64,000 nt of DNA from Tremella fuciformis (GCA_032768795.1 CP136490.1:4650001-4714000); one strand, 5' to 3'. Positions 39,601 through 51,127 are shown, counted from the first letter of the stretch. Notes: generated by a model from the letters alone, not told the origin. A program made the numbers and translations.

Positions 39601-41403
39601 CTCTTCACCCACCGATCCATTACTCTTGCTCGAGAAGCACAAATCTGATCTGTATGACGACTGTGACCATCGCCTCCGACAGCCACCTTACAGTATTCCC
39701 TGCCCTACAGATGACCAGATCGCTGCTCACGGCCTTCTTGAGCTTGCGACGCTTGTGCAGCAGCAAGGGCGCACGATGGTAGAGCTCGGGCTGCCCGAGC
39801 CTACAGAGACAGCTCGGGCACTGTTGGAATCAACGTTGCTGGCGGAGGAGAGAGCCTATGATGTGGTGGAGCTCGAGCACGACCTGCTGGTGGGGCGACA
39901 GACTGCAAATTCAGATCAACTTGATGCTCTGACCGCAGTCAGCAGAGCGGTAGCCCGCAAGGGGGGAGGGCTGTTCTTCCTCGATGGCCCAGGCGGGACG
40001 GGAAAGACGTTTGTGGAAAAGCTCTGCCTTGCCACTGTACGTGTCCGGAAGGGGATTGCGCTTGCGGTGGCTTCTTCCGGTGTTGCCTCCCTCTTACTCC
40101 CTGGAGGTCGTACCGCCCATTCACGTTTCAAGATCCCCGTCCACGCAAGCCCCGACTCAATGTGCGCGGTCAGCAGTCAGAGCCCCCTGGCTCAGCTGTT
40201 CCGAGAGGCTGAGCTGATTGTGTGGGATGAAGCTGTCATGCAGCATGTGGATTGCTTTGCTGCCGTGGACAGGATGCTGCGAGACGTCAGGGGGAACGTG
40301 CAGCCATTTGGAGGGATTGTCATGCTGTTTGCCGGTGAGCCTTGAGCACAGATGACCGGTACATTGGGCTCATCAAAGGTGACCTACGACAATGCCTGCC
40401 TGTGATCCCCAAAGCCACCCCAACCGCTATCATCTTGGCAACTCTCACAAATGCGGCATTCTGGGCGGACGTGCAAGTTTTACGCCTGCAGCACAACATG
40501 CGCCTTGTCTCCTCGGCAGACCCAAGGGCGTCACGAGCCTTTGCCTCCTGGCTGCTGACGGTTGGCAATGGCACATCAATCTCTCCCAACGGTACCGTCA
40601 CTCTCCCACACAACACCCTTCTTCCCGCAGGATCAAGCCGACAGGATCTCATCAATCATGTCTACCCAAACATTGCGTCGCATACCCCCGGCGATCTCTC
40701 TGCCCTTGCAAATTTCTTTGACCAGCGCGTGATCCTAGCCCCCCACAACAAATCGGTCGACCAGGTCAACAGCCTTGTCCTACACACCATACAAGGTCCC
40801 GTGCACCCTATGTGGTCAGCAGACACTGCAGTCAATGACAACGGTCAGCCGTCAAATGTTCCGGTGGAGTTACTCAATACACTTGACCCAGCAGGTTTTC
40901 CATTGCATCATCTCGAGCTCAAAGTTGGCTGTCCGGTCGTCCTACTTCGCAATTTGGCACCGGGAGCGGGGTTGTGCAACGGAACACGGCTGCTGGTGGT
41001 TCACATCGGTCAACGTGTGCTACGATGCCTGGTTCTTAGCGGGCCTGGCAAGGGAACAAGCGTTCTCTTACCTCGTATCCGTTTGACCGCCAATCCAAGC
41101 ACGGAGCTACCGTTCACTCTGCACCGGACCCAATTCCCCATTCGCCTTGCATTTGCCATGACCATCAACAAGGCCCAAGGCCAATCGCTCTCCCATGCCG
41201 GGCTGGACCTGACGTTGCCATGTTTTGCCCACGGGCAGCTCTATGTTGGGCTATCAAGAGCAACATCTCCGGATGCAGTCAAAGTTCTACTTCCGCCGGA
41301 CGGATATCCCGCTTGTCAGACCCCAAACGTTGTCTACGGCGAGGTGCTTGGAGCCGCCGGATTGGGATATAATGCTGTAGACACTTTTCCCGTTGCGGCA
41401 TGA
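36662..41403 (+). CDS. Helitron 1 RepHel protein (HUH replication initiator + PIF1-type helicase)
   Basis: Rolling-circle transposase. Five exons (36662-37166, 37208-37888, 37933-39330, 39381-40334, 40379-41403) total 4,563 nt, exactly 1,520 codons plus stop, so the gene reads intact. N-terminal zinc-like module: CPCCQALHW...FRTCCKFGRIDL. Rep domain: HSSQREIVLQARHGQ, FAR/NAGERL region, PSLFITMTSNTNWREI, HUH motif RGLPHAHILLIL (~aa 580), and the two-tyrosine motif KYLFKYVYKGND region (~aa 720). Linker RFYLRLLLYHVPGPTSFQDL. Helicase: DGPGGTGKT (~aa 1063), LIVWDEAVM, FAGDLRQCLPV, and the C-terminal LAFAMTINKAQGQSL...YVGLSRATSPD. All key residues are seen. Stops at 37918 and 40345 lie inside introns. 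Confidence 0.93.
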
Positions 41404-41570
41404 GACGGGGACGGACATGAATTAGTGTGATAGTCTTGAGATGGCTTGTAATGTTGCTCGGGCAGGACGGAGATGCGGTCAAGTACAAAACCTGCGAGTG
41501 AGCCCAAGCCCGTCCACCATTCTTGCTTGACAGCATCTCTCTCTTCCAACTGACTTTAACCGACACTGCC

Positions 41571-42387
41571 ATGTCGGCGGCTCCCGCTCCTCACCATTAT
41601 GCCAAGGCATGTGGGCCACTTGTGGTCTCCAACGTCGAGGTCCCCGACCCAGCCAAATCTCGCCAGTACAGGCTCACCTGTCGGATGACACTCCCAGATT
41701 CCGGTGAAGCCCATGTTGTTCATTGTCACTATTACACGGTCACTCCGCCAGCGGTCAATGAAATGGTCGAGTTCCGTGGGTCGGTCGCTCATGATGGGTC
41801 TATGGCAGCACCCCTTGAGCTTTTTGTGAACAAGGTCGAGCAGTTTCCATGGGCAGAGATCAACGGTCAGAGTCCGACATATTGATGAAGAGCAATAATA
41901 CTGATGTTCAGATGAGCACTACCTCGATAATGTTCCCTACGAGAAAAGGCTCCACGTGACTCTGCAAGGAGCTCTTGAGACCGACGTGGTGGACCGTATG
42001 TTCACAATTGCCGGGCTCATTTATGGCGTGAGTGGACGAGGCCATTGTTGGTATTAAAGCAGCTGAAAAGGTCAGAATGGCCGAAACAACACGTTCCGCT
42101 TCAAGGTCTGGATCCCTGACAATCCGCGCTGGGCAAACCTCCCCTTCCCAGCCCGTGGCCAGGTCATAATGGTCGATGGAGAGATCAATCGCCGTGACCC
42201 AAGGGGATTATTCATCATTGATCTCACCGACATTAGCTTGCCCACAGGTGGTAAGCGGTCGGCATCAGTTGCTGCCCCGGCCACTCCGTCACCTAAGAGG
42301 AAACCGACCACGCGCTCAAGACCCACCGTGACTACCGTGGAAGGGGAGGTCTTTCATTCGCCGGGCTCAGTTCTACCGCCGCTCTAA
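41571..42387 (+). CDS. Helitron 1-associated 240-aa protein, possible OB-fold/RPA-like
   Basis: Three exons (41571-41865, 41912-42027, 42076-42387) sum to an exact 240-aa frame. It starts 168 bp after the RepHel stop on the same strand. Seen: alternating hydrophobic/polar strands typical of small beta barrels (SRQYRLTCRMTLPDSG, VHCHYYTVTPPAVNEMVEFR, KRLHVTLQGALETDVVDRMF, FRFKVWIPDN, RGQVIMVDGEINRRDPRGLF), then a basic Ser/Pro/Lys tail (TPSPKRKPTTRSRPTV) that could bind DNA. Some plant and animal Helitrons carry RPA-like single-strand binding genes, so an OB-fold partner is a reasonable guess. I cannot confirm homology by eye. Confidence 0.6.
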
Positions 42388-42432
42388 GTATTCATAAACA
42401 TGGGTATATATATTAAGTTCAGAGCTTCTTTA

Positions 42433-43865
42433 CTACAATATCTCTATGTCGTCCTCCATCAACCCCTCAAAAGCTCCTCCTTCATATGTACCTTCTACCA
42501 GATTCCCCACTAGGTTCTCCATGTGTTGACATGTGTAGAAGACAGCAGTGACCCTTCTCTCGTCCACACTACCGACTCCAGTGCCGTGATGTAGCAAAGC
42601 CGATGTGGGCGCTATGATCGCATCGCCTGCCGCAAGCCGTACATCCAGGTTGAGCTGTGGGAAATGAGTGATCCCGGGTGGCCCAAGCAGCTGCACAATG
42701 AGTGAAGGGACCCCATGTGAGTCGTTGACATCGAGATGAGGGTGCCGTGCTTCACCATATCCGAAGGCCACACCGCCTGCGAGACCACCCAGACGCATTC
42801 GTTTGCTGGATGGCTTTGAGCTGTTCCACTCGGCGGCGCGATTGGCGTGGTGGTTGAGATGAAAGGCGTATTCCGTGGTGGTAGGGTCGAGTTTCTGATA
42901 GTAACGACGAATGGGAGTTGCAACAAGCTCGTCAAGCAGGTCGGTCAGGTGGTAGGCGGCGTTTTGTCGTTGTATTTGCCTCGAATTCGGATTGCTGATT
43001 CGACTTCGAGGACATTGATTGGCGTCCTTACTTGCACCGAGCTCGTTCCCCATTCGCTTGACAATGGCCATGTGATACGGATGGAAGTGACGTTCGGAAT
43101 CAAGGGTTGTTCGTTTCTGAGTCTTCGGCACGTGCTTGAAAGGCTTCAGCCTGTCGAACTGTCGGAACGCTGCAAGGATTTCCTTTCGGGCCTTTCGGCC
43201 AATGATGCCCTCGAGTCGGACCACATGGAACGGCAGGCCTGGGTAAGACGAGCGGATCCCTTGATTGCCTGGACCTGCAAGGAGTCGGGGTGATTCGGGA
43301 TATGCGATGCGCAGCTCTTGCTGAAGCATGGCCACTTGCAAGTCTGACCGTGGGACGCTCGGATTGAGGAAGCGGTGAAGGAGTTCGAGGCGTATGGGAT
43401 CGGCTGGCTCGGTGAAAGTGTCGACATCCAACGGGTGTTGGACGGAAAGTTGATCACGGTAGGGGCACTCTGGTTGCCGCTGTCGCCTAAGTCAATGTCA
43501 GCATATTGCCCATCGCGCATTTTGGCCATAGCTTCCACTGGCCCTGCAAGGGGCAACGGAGGGGAATGCATGCGGGATGGACGGGAAAGGGGTAGAGCGG
43601 TTGACTCACTCGGAGTGGATGAAGTCGGGATGATCATCAGGTCGGTGTCGCTTCGGGTACTTGAGCTTTCTTGATGCGGACTGGTCGATCTTGCTCAATG
43701 CATGGCGGGTGAGGCCAGAGGCACTGCCATCCAGGGGGAGAACCGGGAATTCACTGGACTCATCCCCCCTTCCCGCGGGTTCGACATCGAGAGAAGACAT
43801 GGACGGCAATGGTTCTGAAGTGAGCAAGAGAGATGAGCCTGACAACAACGCAACTCACGTTGCAT
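42433..43865 (-). CDS. putative 2-oxoglutarate/Fe(II) dioxygenase, possibly TET/JBP-like
   Basis: Convergent with the 240-aa gene, 46 bp between stops. Exons 43859-43865 (7-nt start exon ATGCAAC), 43610-43814 and 42433-43486 sum to an exact 421-aa frame; the tiny first exon is tentative, the next in-frame ATG is at 43800. C-terminal pattern: PHLDVNDSHGVPSLIVQLLG (H321, D323), FPQLNLDVRLAAGDAII, LLHHGTG (H370/371), then ERRVTAVFYTCQHM (R381/382). HxD...H...R with the GDAII turn fits a double-stranded beta-helix dioxygenase binding Fe(II) and 2OG. Fungal TET/JBP relatives are often transposon-linked. The middle region (AFRQFDRLKPFKHVP, SERHFHPYHMAIVKRMGNEL) is not recognised. Family assignment is inference. 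Confidence 0.5.
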
Positions 43866-44003
43866 CGGGGCAAGCCTTATGTCCGAAAGTCTCGGGACTC
43901 CCGGGATGGGATACCCGCCTGAACATTAGACTCCTTCGACAGCTATATACTTCAACTTACTAATTGAGTTGCGTTGATATAGTTTGGCGAGATTGCTATT
44001 GTT

Positions 44004-44200
44004 GTTGTCTATGCATTAGTAATCTCTATGCATGCACAAAAGCTAATAAGACTTACGATGCATGCAGGTGTTGGCTGGTCGGCTGGTCGGCTGGTTGTTG
44101 GGTGGTGGGGCGTTGTCTATGCATTGATTAGTCTTTTTCCTATGCATGAAAACTAATGCAACTTACTAATTGGGTGGATGGTCGGTCGGTCGGGTGAGGT
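44004..44200. repeat. diverged tandem dimer with TGCATGCA and GGTCGG motifs
   Basis: GTTGTCTATGCATTAGTAAT near 44004 recurs as GTTGTCTATGCATTGATTAG near 44112, followed in both copies by CTATGCATG, an AAAANCTAAT tract, a CTTAC/ATTGGG step and then GGTCGGCTGG or GGTCGGTCGG runs. The period is about 108 bp. The element AACTTACTAATTG also occurs at ~43955 and ~44160. Lies between the dioxygenase-like gene and Helitron 2. Confidence 0.6.
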
Positions 44201-44567
44201 GAGGTCGGAGGTCGTCTCTCGCCCTCATAGGTGGCAGGGAGGGCCCTGGGCCAAAACATGTCTCTCAAAATTTCCGTACAAGCAAAAACCGGACAGCCAC
44301 GAAAAAAAAAATGGTTTGCCACCGTAGCCCAGATTTTGGGGGGATTTTGGCCGACGAATCGTCCGGTTCGAAATAGGTGTTTTTGGCAGTTTTGCTTCTA
44401 TGGCCCATAGCTCATGCATTTCATACACTTAAGCATCTGAAATTCACAGGGCTGGTTGGGACACTAGGCTTCGACAGTCCTGCCAATTTTCAGACTGCAT
44501 GCATGCCCAGAAATGCATCTACAAGGCTCGAATGTTTAACGGGGGTGACCGTGGACCGGTCGGCGGC

Positions 44568-44597
44568 CCGCCGCCTCGCGGCGGTCGACTTTGCTAG
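44568..44597 (+). mobile_element. candidate Helitron 3' terminus (hairpin + CTAG|T)
   Basis: CCGCCGC-CTC-GCGGCGG forms a perfect 7-bp hairpin (44568-44584), followed 9 nt later by CTAG (44594-44597) and a T. This is the classic Helitron right-end layout. It lies 25 bp left of the Helitron 2 start, so it would be the end of Helitron 1 (making that element carry the two downstream genes) or of an unrecognised short element. Confidence 0.5.
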
Positions 44598-44622
44598 TTC
44601 TGACATCAGTCCGCTAAAGTTA

Positions 44623-44635
44623 TCAGCGTAGCTCT
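44623..44635 (+). repeat. Helitron 2 left end with subterminal inverted repeat
   Basis: Begins TCAGCGTAGCTCT directly after an A. The last ten bases are the reverse complement of 51128-51137 near the right end. Confidence 0.7.
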
Positions 44636-45082
44636 TACGGTGCTGAATTCTGCGGGTGTCCCTGGAACGAAAACGGTAAGTGGGGGGGCCAAATAAAAAT
44701 TTTCCGGCAGGCTGGGTATAAGGGTGGAGGGGACTTTGAATTTTCATCCTCATCCCCCTCTCTACTCAAATCTGGCGAAGCCCTGGCAGTTTGACTGTTT
44801 ATGTGGGGGGATCAAATAAAGAAATTCCGGAGCACTTAGAGATTTCAGGCTGCCTGGCTTGCCTTGCACACCTAATCTTCTCACTTCCTATTGCATGCCT
44901 AACTTTGGACCCACTGTAAGTCGCCCATTCTTCTGTCATGCATGCATGGGCTGATGAGTACAGCTGAACTTCTTGCAAGTTGATGCATGATCAAGTGTTG
45001 GCTTGTCCATAACATCAATGTGAGCTTTGCCTTCAAGCGATGCATGCACATACTGATGCAGAAAGTCCCAGATATTGCAGCA

Positions 45083-48000
45083 ATGCACTGCTCTCGAGGC
45101 CAACGCTGTTTGGGTCAGCACACAACTCTCAATGGTGATCACTTTCGGAAGGCTTCTTCAGGGCGGGGCAGCAGCGACTTCTTCAAAACATGCTCCTTCT
45201 GTCGCAAACAACCGCCAGTCCCACTTGCAACACCCCGGTCACGGCATGGTCATGCTGAGTGCATCAAATGTGGCTTCACCTTTGCCACTCCTCGATTTCG
45301 AGACAATCGAGGTCGCCCACGCAACACATGCCAATCTTGCTTGGAGCAGCATCACTCCCAATCAGCGCCAGGCACACCCACTCGCACAACCCGGCCATTG
45401 CCACCAGTCACCCCAGGCTCTCAGCCTACGCCTGGTACACAGAGAGGTCTTCCACGCCCGCGCCATGAGGTCACCTCACCAACACCACGTCGCAACCAGG
45501 ATCTACATCCTGTAGAGCTTGGCCGCCCCACACGAACCAGACGTGCACCTCAACTGCCCTACGCCACTCCGCCCAGCCCGCCTCAAGGTGCTGCACACCG
45601 AGTCACAGAACAGCCACCAGCCCCACCACCACGCCTGGATCGCCATGCTGGACAGTCACGCTGCTTCAAGTGCAAGACCTGGAAAGAACATTCCGAGTTT
45701 CTCCAAGCAGGGACAGCCTCTCGCCGCTTCAAGACTTGCAGCACCTGTCGCGAATCCTCCAGAGCAGCCTATCATCGTCGACAACAGTCAACTCAGTCAT
45801 CCCTCTCAGTCGACATGCTGGGCAATGCCTTCCTGCCCATTCCTGCAACACCCAACGATCTTGACGACATCTGCCTCTCTGAAGCTGCCATTGGGTGTAT
45901 TGGGGACTTCCACTCAGCAATGGCAGCTGAGACGATGGAGACTTGCGAGAACTGCAATGAGAAATGGTTTGGACTCAAGGTCCAACAGGGTAAATGTTCA
46001 CGTTGTCAAATTGATGGGGAGAAATGGACATCTGCCAACTGTATGGATCCAGGTCAGTGTCCAGGATTGTATGTGCTTCTCATGACTGACTTCACAGGTC
46101 CTTCTCTGCAGGAACTGTGCCGTGCAGCTGGCAGAGCAGTCCCTGACTTGCCCTCACAGGTGGAAGAGATGCTCCTCTCTCCCTACCATGTGCTGCTTCA
46201 AACATGGCGCGTTGGTGGTGGACAAACCAAATACGGAGGCCACACCTGTCTCTATGCCCATGACAGTGGCAGATTCCTCTCTCGACTTCCCCTCACCGTC
46301 ACCGACCTTGATGTTCTCATCATCAAGCCGACAAATGCCCAAGCCCCCGCCAACGCTGCCAATCCCTCAGAGGATTTTGCACGCCGACCAGAGTTCCAAG
46401 TCCAGCGGTCACGCATTCTCGCAAACCTGCAAGCACTACAACACTTCCATCCAGCCTTTCAGAATGTCGAGATCAACTGGGAAGCAATCAATTCCCTTCC
46501 TGAAAACGGTTCTGTCTTCCATCAGCTGCGGTCTGTCAACTTGGAGGAGGTGCAGTACAGCGCACCTGAGCCTGACACTGGGCCAGTTGAGCAGGAGTCA
46601 GCAGAGGAGACAAGCTTGCCAGAGCTGGCTATACCAAACCTTGGAGAAGGCAACAATATTGTGGAGGAGATCCGGGAAGCACTGGAACAGGTGGTGGATG
46701 GAGGACCACCAGCACCCCTGCTCCTCACTGGACCTGTGCTGCATTCCACTCCAATCAATGAGCACGACATCAGCAACCCATTCCTCACCAAGGCCTTCCC
46801 CTTCCTCTTCCCCACCGGCCAGGGGGATCTGCATCAACAACGGCCTACCACAATACGTGATTCAGACTACTTCCGTCACCTGCTCTACTATCAGGATGGA
46901 AGGTTTGCAAAACACCCTCGATTCCGGTGAGTGCATCTCTCAGCATTAAGCCAAGCTGACAGTCAGCTATTATGCCTTCAACTGCATCATGAGGTGGCGA
47001 GCAAAACGGCTCTCCTGCTTCTATGTCAGCCGGAATGAAGAGGACCGAGCCCTCTCTGCTGCAGACATTGCTGCCATGGTGTCCGACCCAGCCAAGCAGC
47101 TGGCATCTCGAGTGCGACGATCAGCAGCCACCTTAACCGGAACACCACCCTACTGGGCACAGCAGAGTCGCAATCTTGCTGCAATGATCCGTCAACTGGG
47201 CACTCCACATGCTTTCATCACATTCTCAGCTGCGGATCTTCAGTGGCCAGATCTCCACGTCCACATGCCGGACCAAGCGCTACCAACTATGAGCGAACCT
47301 GATCGACAACGCATCAATGCCAAGAACGTCAATGAGAACCCAGCAATTGCAGCTTGCTGGTTCTATCGAAGATTTGAGCTGTTCTTGGCCAAGGTCCTCA
47401 AACCCCTGCTTGGAATAGAGGACTGGTGGTATCGCTTTGAATGGCAAAATCGAGGCTCCAGCCATGTCCATGGACTGGTTTGGCTCAAGGGGGCGCCATC
47501 CCCAGACACCCTTGATATCAACAATCCGGACAGTGTCCAGGAATTCCTTGACTTCTGGTCCACCAGAGTGTCAACCATCAATCCTGGAGAGGACATTCCG
47601 CCTCATCCAAAGCACCCCTCTGCCCACAGTAGCGACGAAATCATCTTTCGCTTCAAAGATCTGGCACAGATGCTCAACCGTGTCCAGAGGCACACGAGGT
47701 GCACTGCCTATTGTCTTCGCCGCCCAAAAGGATCTCCTCCCAACAGTCCGCTTGTCTGTCGCTTCAAGTTCCCCAAGGAGCTGGAGACAGAACTCCGACT
47801 GGTTGTCAATCCCAACAGAAACAAGCAACTCATCACACCACGCAACGACACCCACCTCAACAGTTACAATGCAGTCACTGCACTGGGATGGCGAGCCAAC
47901 TCCGACATCAGTCCATGCACAGATCCCCGTGCAGTTGCCTCCTACATCTCCAAGTATGCTTCAAAATGCGAAAAACCATCCAACAACTTTGGCGAGATAA

Positions 48001-50408
48001 TGCAGGCTATCTCAACCCGCCTGGAGCAAGAAACATCTTCACGAATTGTCTTCCAGAAGATGCTCAGCCGCATTGTCACCGAGAGGGATTACAGTGCTCA
48101 GGAAGTCTGTCATCAGCTCTTTGGTCGACATATGATGTCTGCATCACGAGAGTTTGGCACACTCTGCATACTGGAAAAGAGACAGAGACGCCTGAGGCAG
48201 AGGCAGGAAGATGAGGGACTGGACCAAGGTGTGGAGGAGCAAGACTGGCACGATGCCTACTTGGCACGCCAGCCAGAGCATGAGGGCATCAGCCTGTACG
48301 AATGGTTTCAATTCTACCGGAAACAAGGTCGCAACGCCACTCGAAGGAAGCACCCAAAGATCATCATTCTCTGGCCGCTGTATTATCCATCAGACCCTCA
48401 GTCTGAGGATCACCAAAACTGGTGCCGGGCAAAGTTACTACTCCACCATCCTCATCGACACCCTTCAGAGCTCAAGCTTGATGACGAATCCTGGACAGAA
48501 GCTTTTTCTCGCTGTACTGAGGACCACCCAGAGGGGCACCAAGACACATTGCCCAAGCGACCCATCCGTCAACAACAGGGTGACAATGAAAACGACAGTG
48601 ACTCAGAGTTTTCTGAGGGTGAAGAAGTCAATGACCACGAGCTTGATGACTGGCAAGTTCTGGCTGGAATGGGCCCTCAGTTTGATGAAGATGGGTGGAA
48701 TGGGCCACTGCTTGGAGCACGTGATATTGATACTTCCCACGATTGGGAAGCAGTGGGGAGGGAGTGGGGATCAGATGGTATAGGAGAGAGGGCAAGCTAC
48801 TTAGAAACCGAACGCAAGAAGGTGAGCAGTGGCCTACAATCCACTGCATACTGTGAGCTGACCAAGCAGTCTCAGCCTTCTGTAGCTCGCAACACTGTCG
48901 ATCCCCAACTACTCAACACCACACAGCGCCTCATCTTTGACAAGGTCTTGCGCCATGCCAACCGTCTGCTCTCTGGAGAGTCAGTCCCTCAAATACTCCT
49001 CAACATCGATGGGACAGCAGGAACAGGCAAATCCTTCCTCATTGACGCCATATCCCAAGCTCTTCAAGGGCTCCAATCTGGGCAGCACAACAATCTCGAC
49101 TTCAGCACAAATCCCATTGTCCGCCGGCTTGCCCCCACGGGTGTGGCGGCATTCAACATTGCTGGTTCAACATACCATGCTGCCCTTGGTCTTGGAGGCT
49201 CAATAGAGGAAAGTCATGACAAGCTTGGAGAGGGAAAGCTTGCCAGCCTCCAGGAAGAGTGGCATGGGACACGATACCTCATCATTGATGAGAAAAGCAT
49301 GGTTGGAAGGGCGGCCTTGGGGAGAATCAACCTTGCTCTTGGTCAAATCTTTCCGTCGACAGCGTACTTGCCCTTTGCCGGTCTGTCTGTCCTGCTCATT
49401 GGCGACTTTGGTCAACTGCCCCCTGTGGGAGACACTCCACTGTACAACACTGCACGCTCGACAAAAACCTCCTATCTAGGCAGGCTCAGCAACATTGGCC
49501 GAGATATCTACCTTGCTTTCACTGAGAGCGTTCAGCTTGATGCTGTTATGAGGCAGGAAGGCTCCGACCCTACCACCACTGCCTTCAAAGCAACCCTTGC
49601 TCGCCTGCACACCGGGACACCTCAACAGGAGGACTACACCCTTCTGTCCTCTCGCTTCTGGGGGAACCTTTCCCCGGCATCTCAGCAGGCCTTTCAAGAT
49701 GCTGTATGTCTTTGTGCAACAAAGCAGAGTGTCTCCGAGATCAACCTACACACTTTGGCTCGCTCTGGACAGCCTGTACTGCGCTCTCTGGCTCAGCACA
49801 CAGGGGTAGGAGCAGCCCAGGCTTCAGAGGAACAGGCACAGGGGCTTGCTCCTGCTGTCTTCCTCATGATTGGTGCTCAAGTCATGCTTTCTCGCAACCT
49901 CTGGATCGAGCAGGGATTGGTCAATGGCACCAGGGGCACAGTATATCAGATTGGGCTCTCACCATCTGAGCCTCCTCATCAATCTGTTCCTTCTGTGGTC
50001 ATGGTCGCCTTCCCATCCTACACTGGACCAACACCCTGGCACACCACAGACAACATACCACTGGTTCCCATTGTGCCCCATACAGCCAGATGGGAGACAA
50101 CAAACGGGCAGCGGTGCTCTCGACGCCAGCTGCCACTGCAGCTTGCATTTGCTATCACCATACACAAATCACAGGGTATGACGCTGGACAAGGCAGTGAT
50201 TGATCTTGGTTCAGCCGACTTCTCAACGGGATTGACATTTGTGGCAATCTCAAGAGCAAGATCTCTGGAGGGCCTTGCTTTCAAGCCAGGCTTTGATTGG
50301 GCAAGATTGAACAGCTTGAACACAGAGAGTAGAAGGGGGGGAGTATCAGGACGTGTATTGGCAGCAAGGGATGCGTCTAGACGTCAGATGCTTCAGATGA
50401 CAGAATAA
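45083..50408 (+). CDS. Helitron 2 RepHel protein with N-terminal zinc modules
   Basis: Two exons (45083-46926, 46967-50408) separated by a 40-nt intron; 1,761 aa from the ATG at 45083, or 1,793 aa from the in-frame ATG at 44987. N-terminus: three CxxC pairs, [17 protein letters not shown]...[14 protein letters not shown]...CSTC and CENCNEKW...CSRC, with Pro/Arg-rich spacers. Then [20 protein letters not shown] and [17 protein letters not shown]. Rep: [45 protein letters not shown] (~aa 780), two-tyrosine [14 protein letters not shown] (~aa 940). An acidic segment precedes the helicase: [16 protein letters not shown] (~aa 1297), [60 protein letters not shown]. No internal stops: likely autonomous. 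It differs strongly from Helitron 1. Confidence 0.94.
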
Positions 50409-50539
50409 ATGTATAGAGAAAAAGATGAATGACAATGCATAGGTAGACTGAATAAAAGTTGATCAAGCATGACTCTGAGTGTTTGATGCATCAGCTGAAT
50501 CTCAAGTTCATGGGGTGTATGCATGTCATTGTGCTCTCT

Positions 50540-51075
50540 CTAGCTACTAACACTACCTCTATCTGCCTCCATCTCCTGTCTGTAATCATCCCACACAGGA
50601 TCATCAGCAGCAGGAGTTGGGGGATCTGACCAGGTAGGAGGCTCAGGGGTGGGGGGAGGAGTGAAGAGAGGAGTTCCAGGTGGGCTTTCTCCTCCTCTGA
50701 GTGTTCTCATCTTCCTCAGCCAATCCAGCATCCTACTTTTCCACAAGGGCAATCTGAAGGTCTGGGGATTGGTGACTGGACCATTGAAGCTACAAGTCAG
50801 CTTTGTGTCATGCCAAGAGAGAGCCTGACTCACAAGGACTTCACAACAGGTCTTTTGGGCACCCATGGCTTCTTCTCTCCATTGACTTTGCCTGACCCAG
50901 GAGGCAGGTAGGATTGTTGCTGGGGTGGGTGATAGGGAGAGTGTCTGACTGGCTGTGGGCGGCTTTGTTGAGAGCAGGAATGCTTGTGCTCATCATGAGG
51001 GTTGGGATGTCGCTTTTTTTGCTCTCTCTGGTGCTGCCTGAGTGCTTTTTTGAACAAAGCTGACTGGAAAGCCAT
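50540..51075 (-). CDS. small Helitron 2-borne protein of unknown function
   Basis: Exons 50834-51075 and 50540-50789 give an exact 163-aa frame across a 44-nt GTGAGT...TGTAG intron. The first half is basic and Gln/His/Pro-rich (MAFQSALFKKALRQHQREQK, SRPQPVRHSPYHPPQQQSYL), the middle has PLWKSRMLDWLRKMRTLRGG, and the end is Pro/Asp-rich (FTPPPTPEPPTWSDPPTP). It is antisense to RepHel and its 5' end lies ~100 bp inside the right terminus, so it belongs to the element. Could be a regulator or a captured gene fragment; no family recognised. Confidence 0.6.
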
Positions 51076-51127
51076 TCTGATGTAGATGTACAGATGAGAG
51101 ATGAAAAGTCCAAAATTTTCCGGAGTC

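Noticed and set aside
37888..40380. Apparent frameshifts and stops in Helitron 1 RepHel (37918, ~39360, 40345)
   Set aside because: Each falls inside a short GT-AG intron; the five exons sum to a whole number of codons and restore family motifs.
50530..50545. CTAG at 50539 as the right end of Helitron 2
   Set aside because: No hairpin precedes it and the next base is C, not T; the 51171 end has a hairpin, a T and inverted-repeat support.
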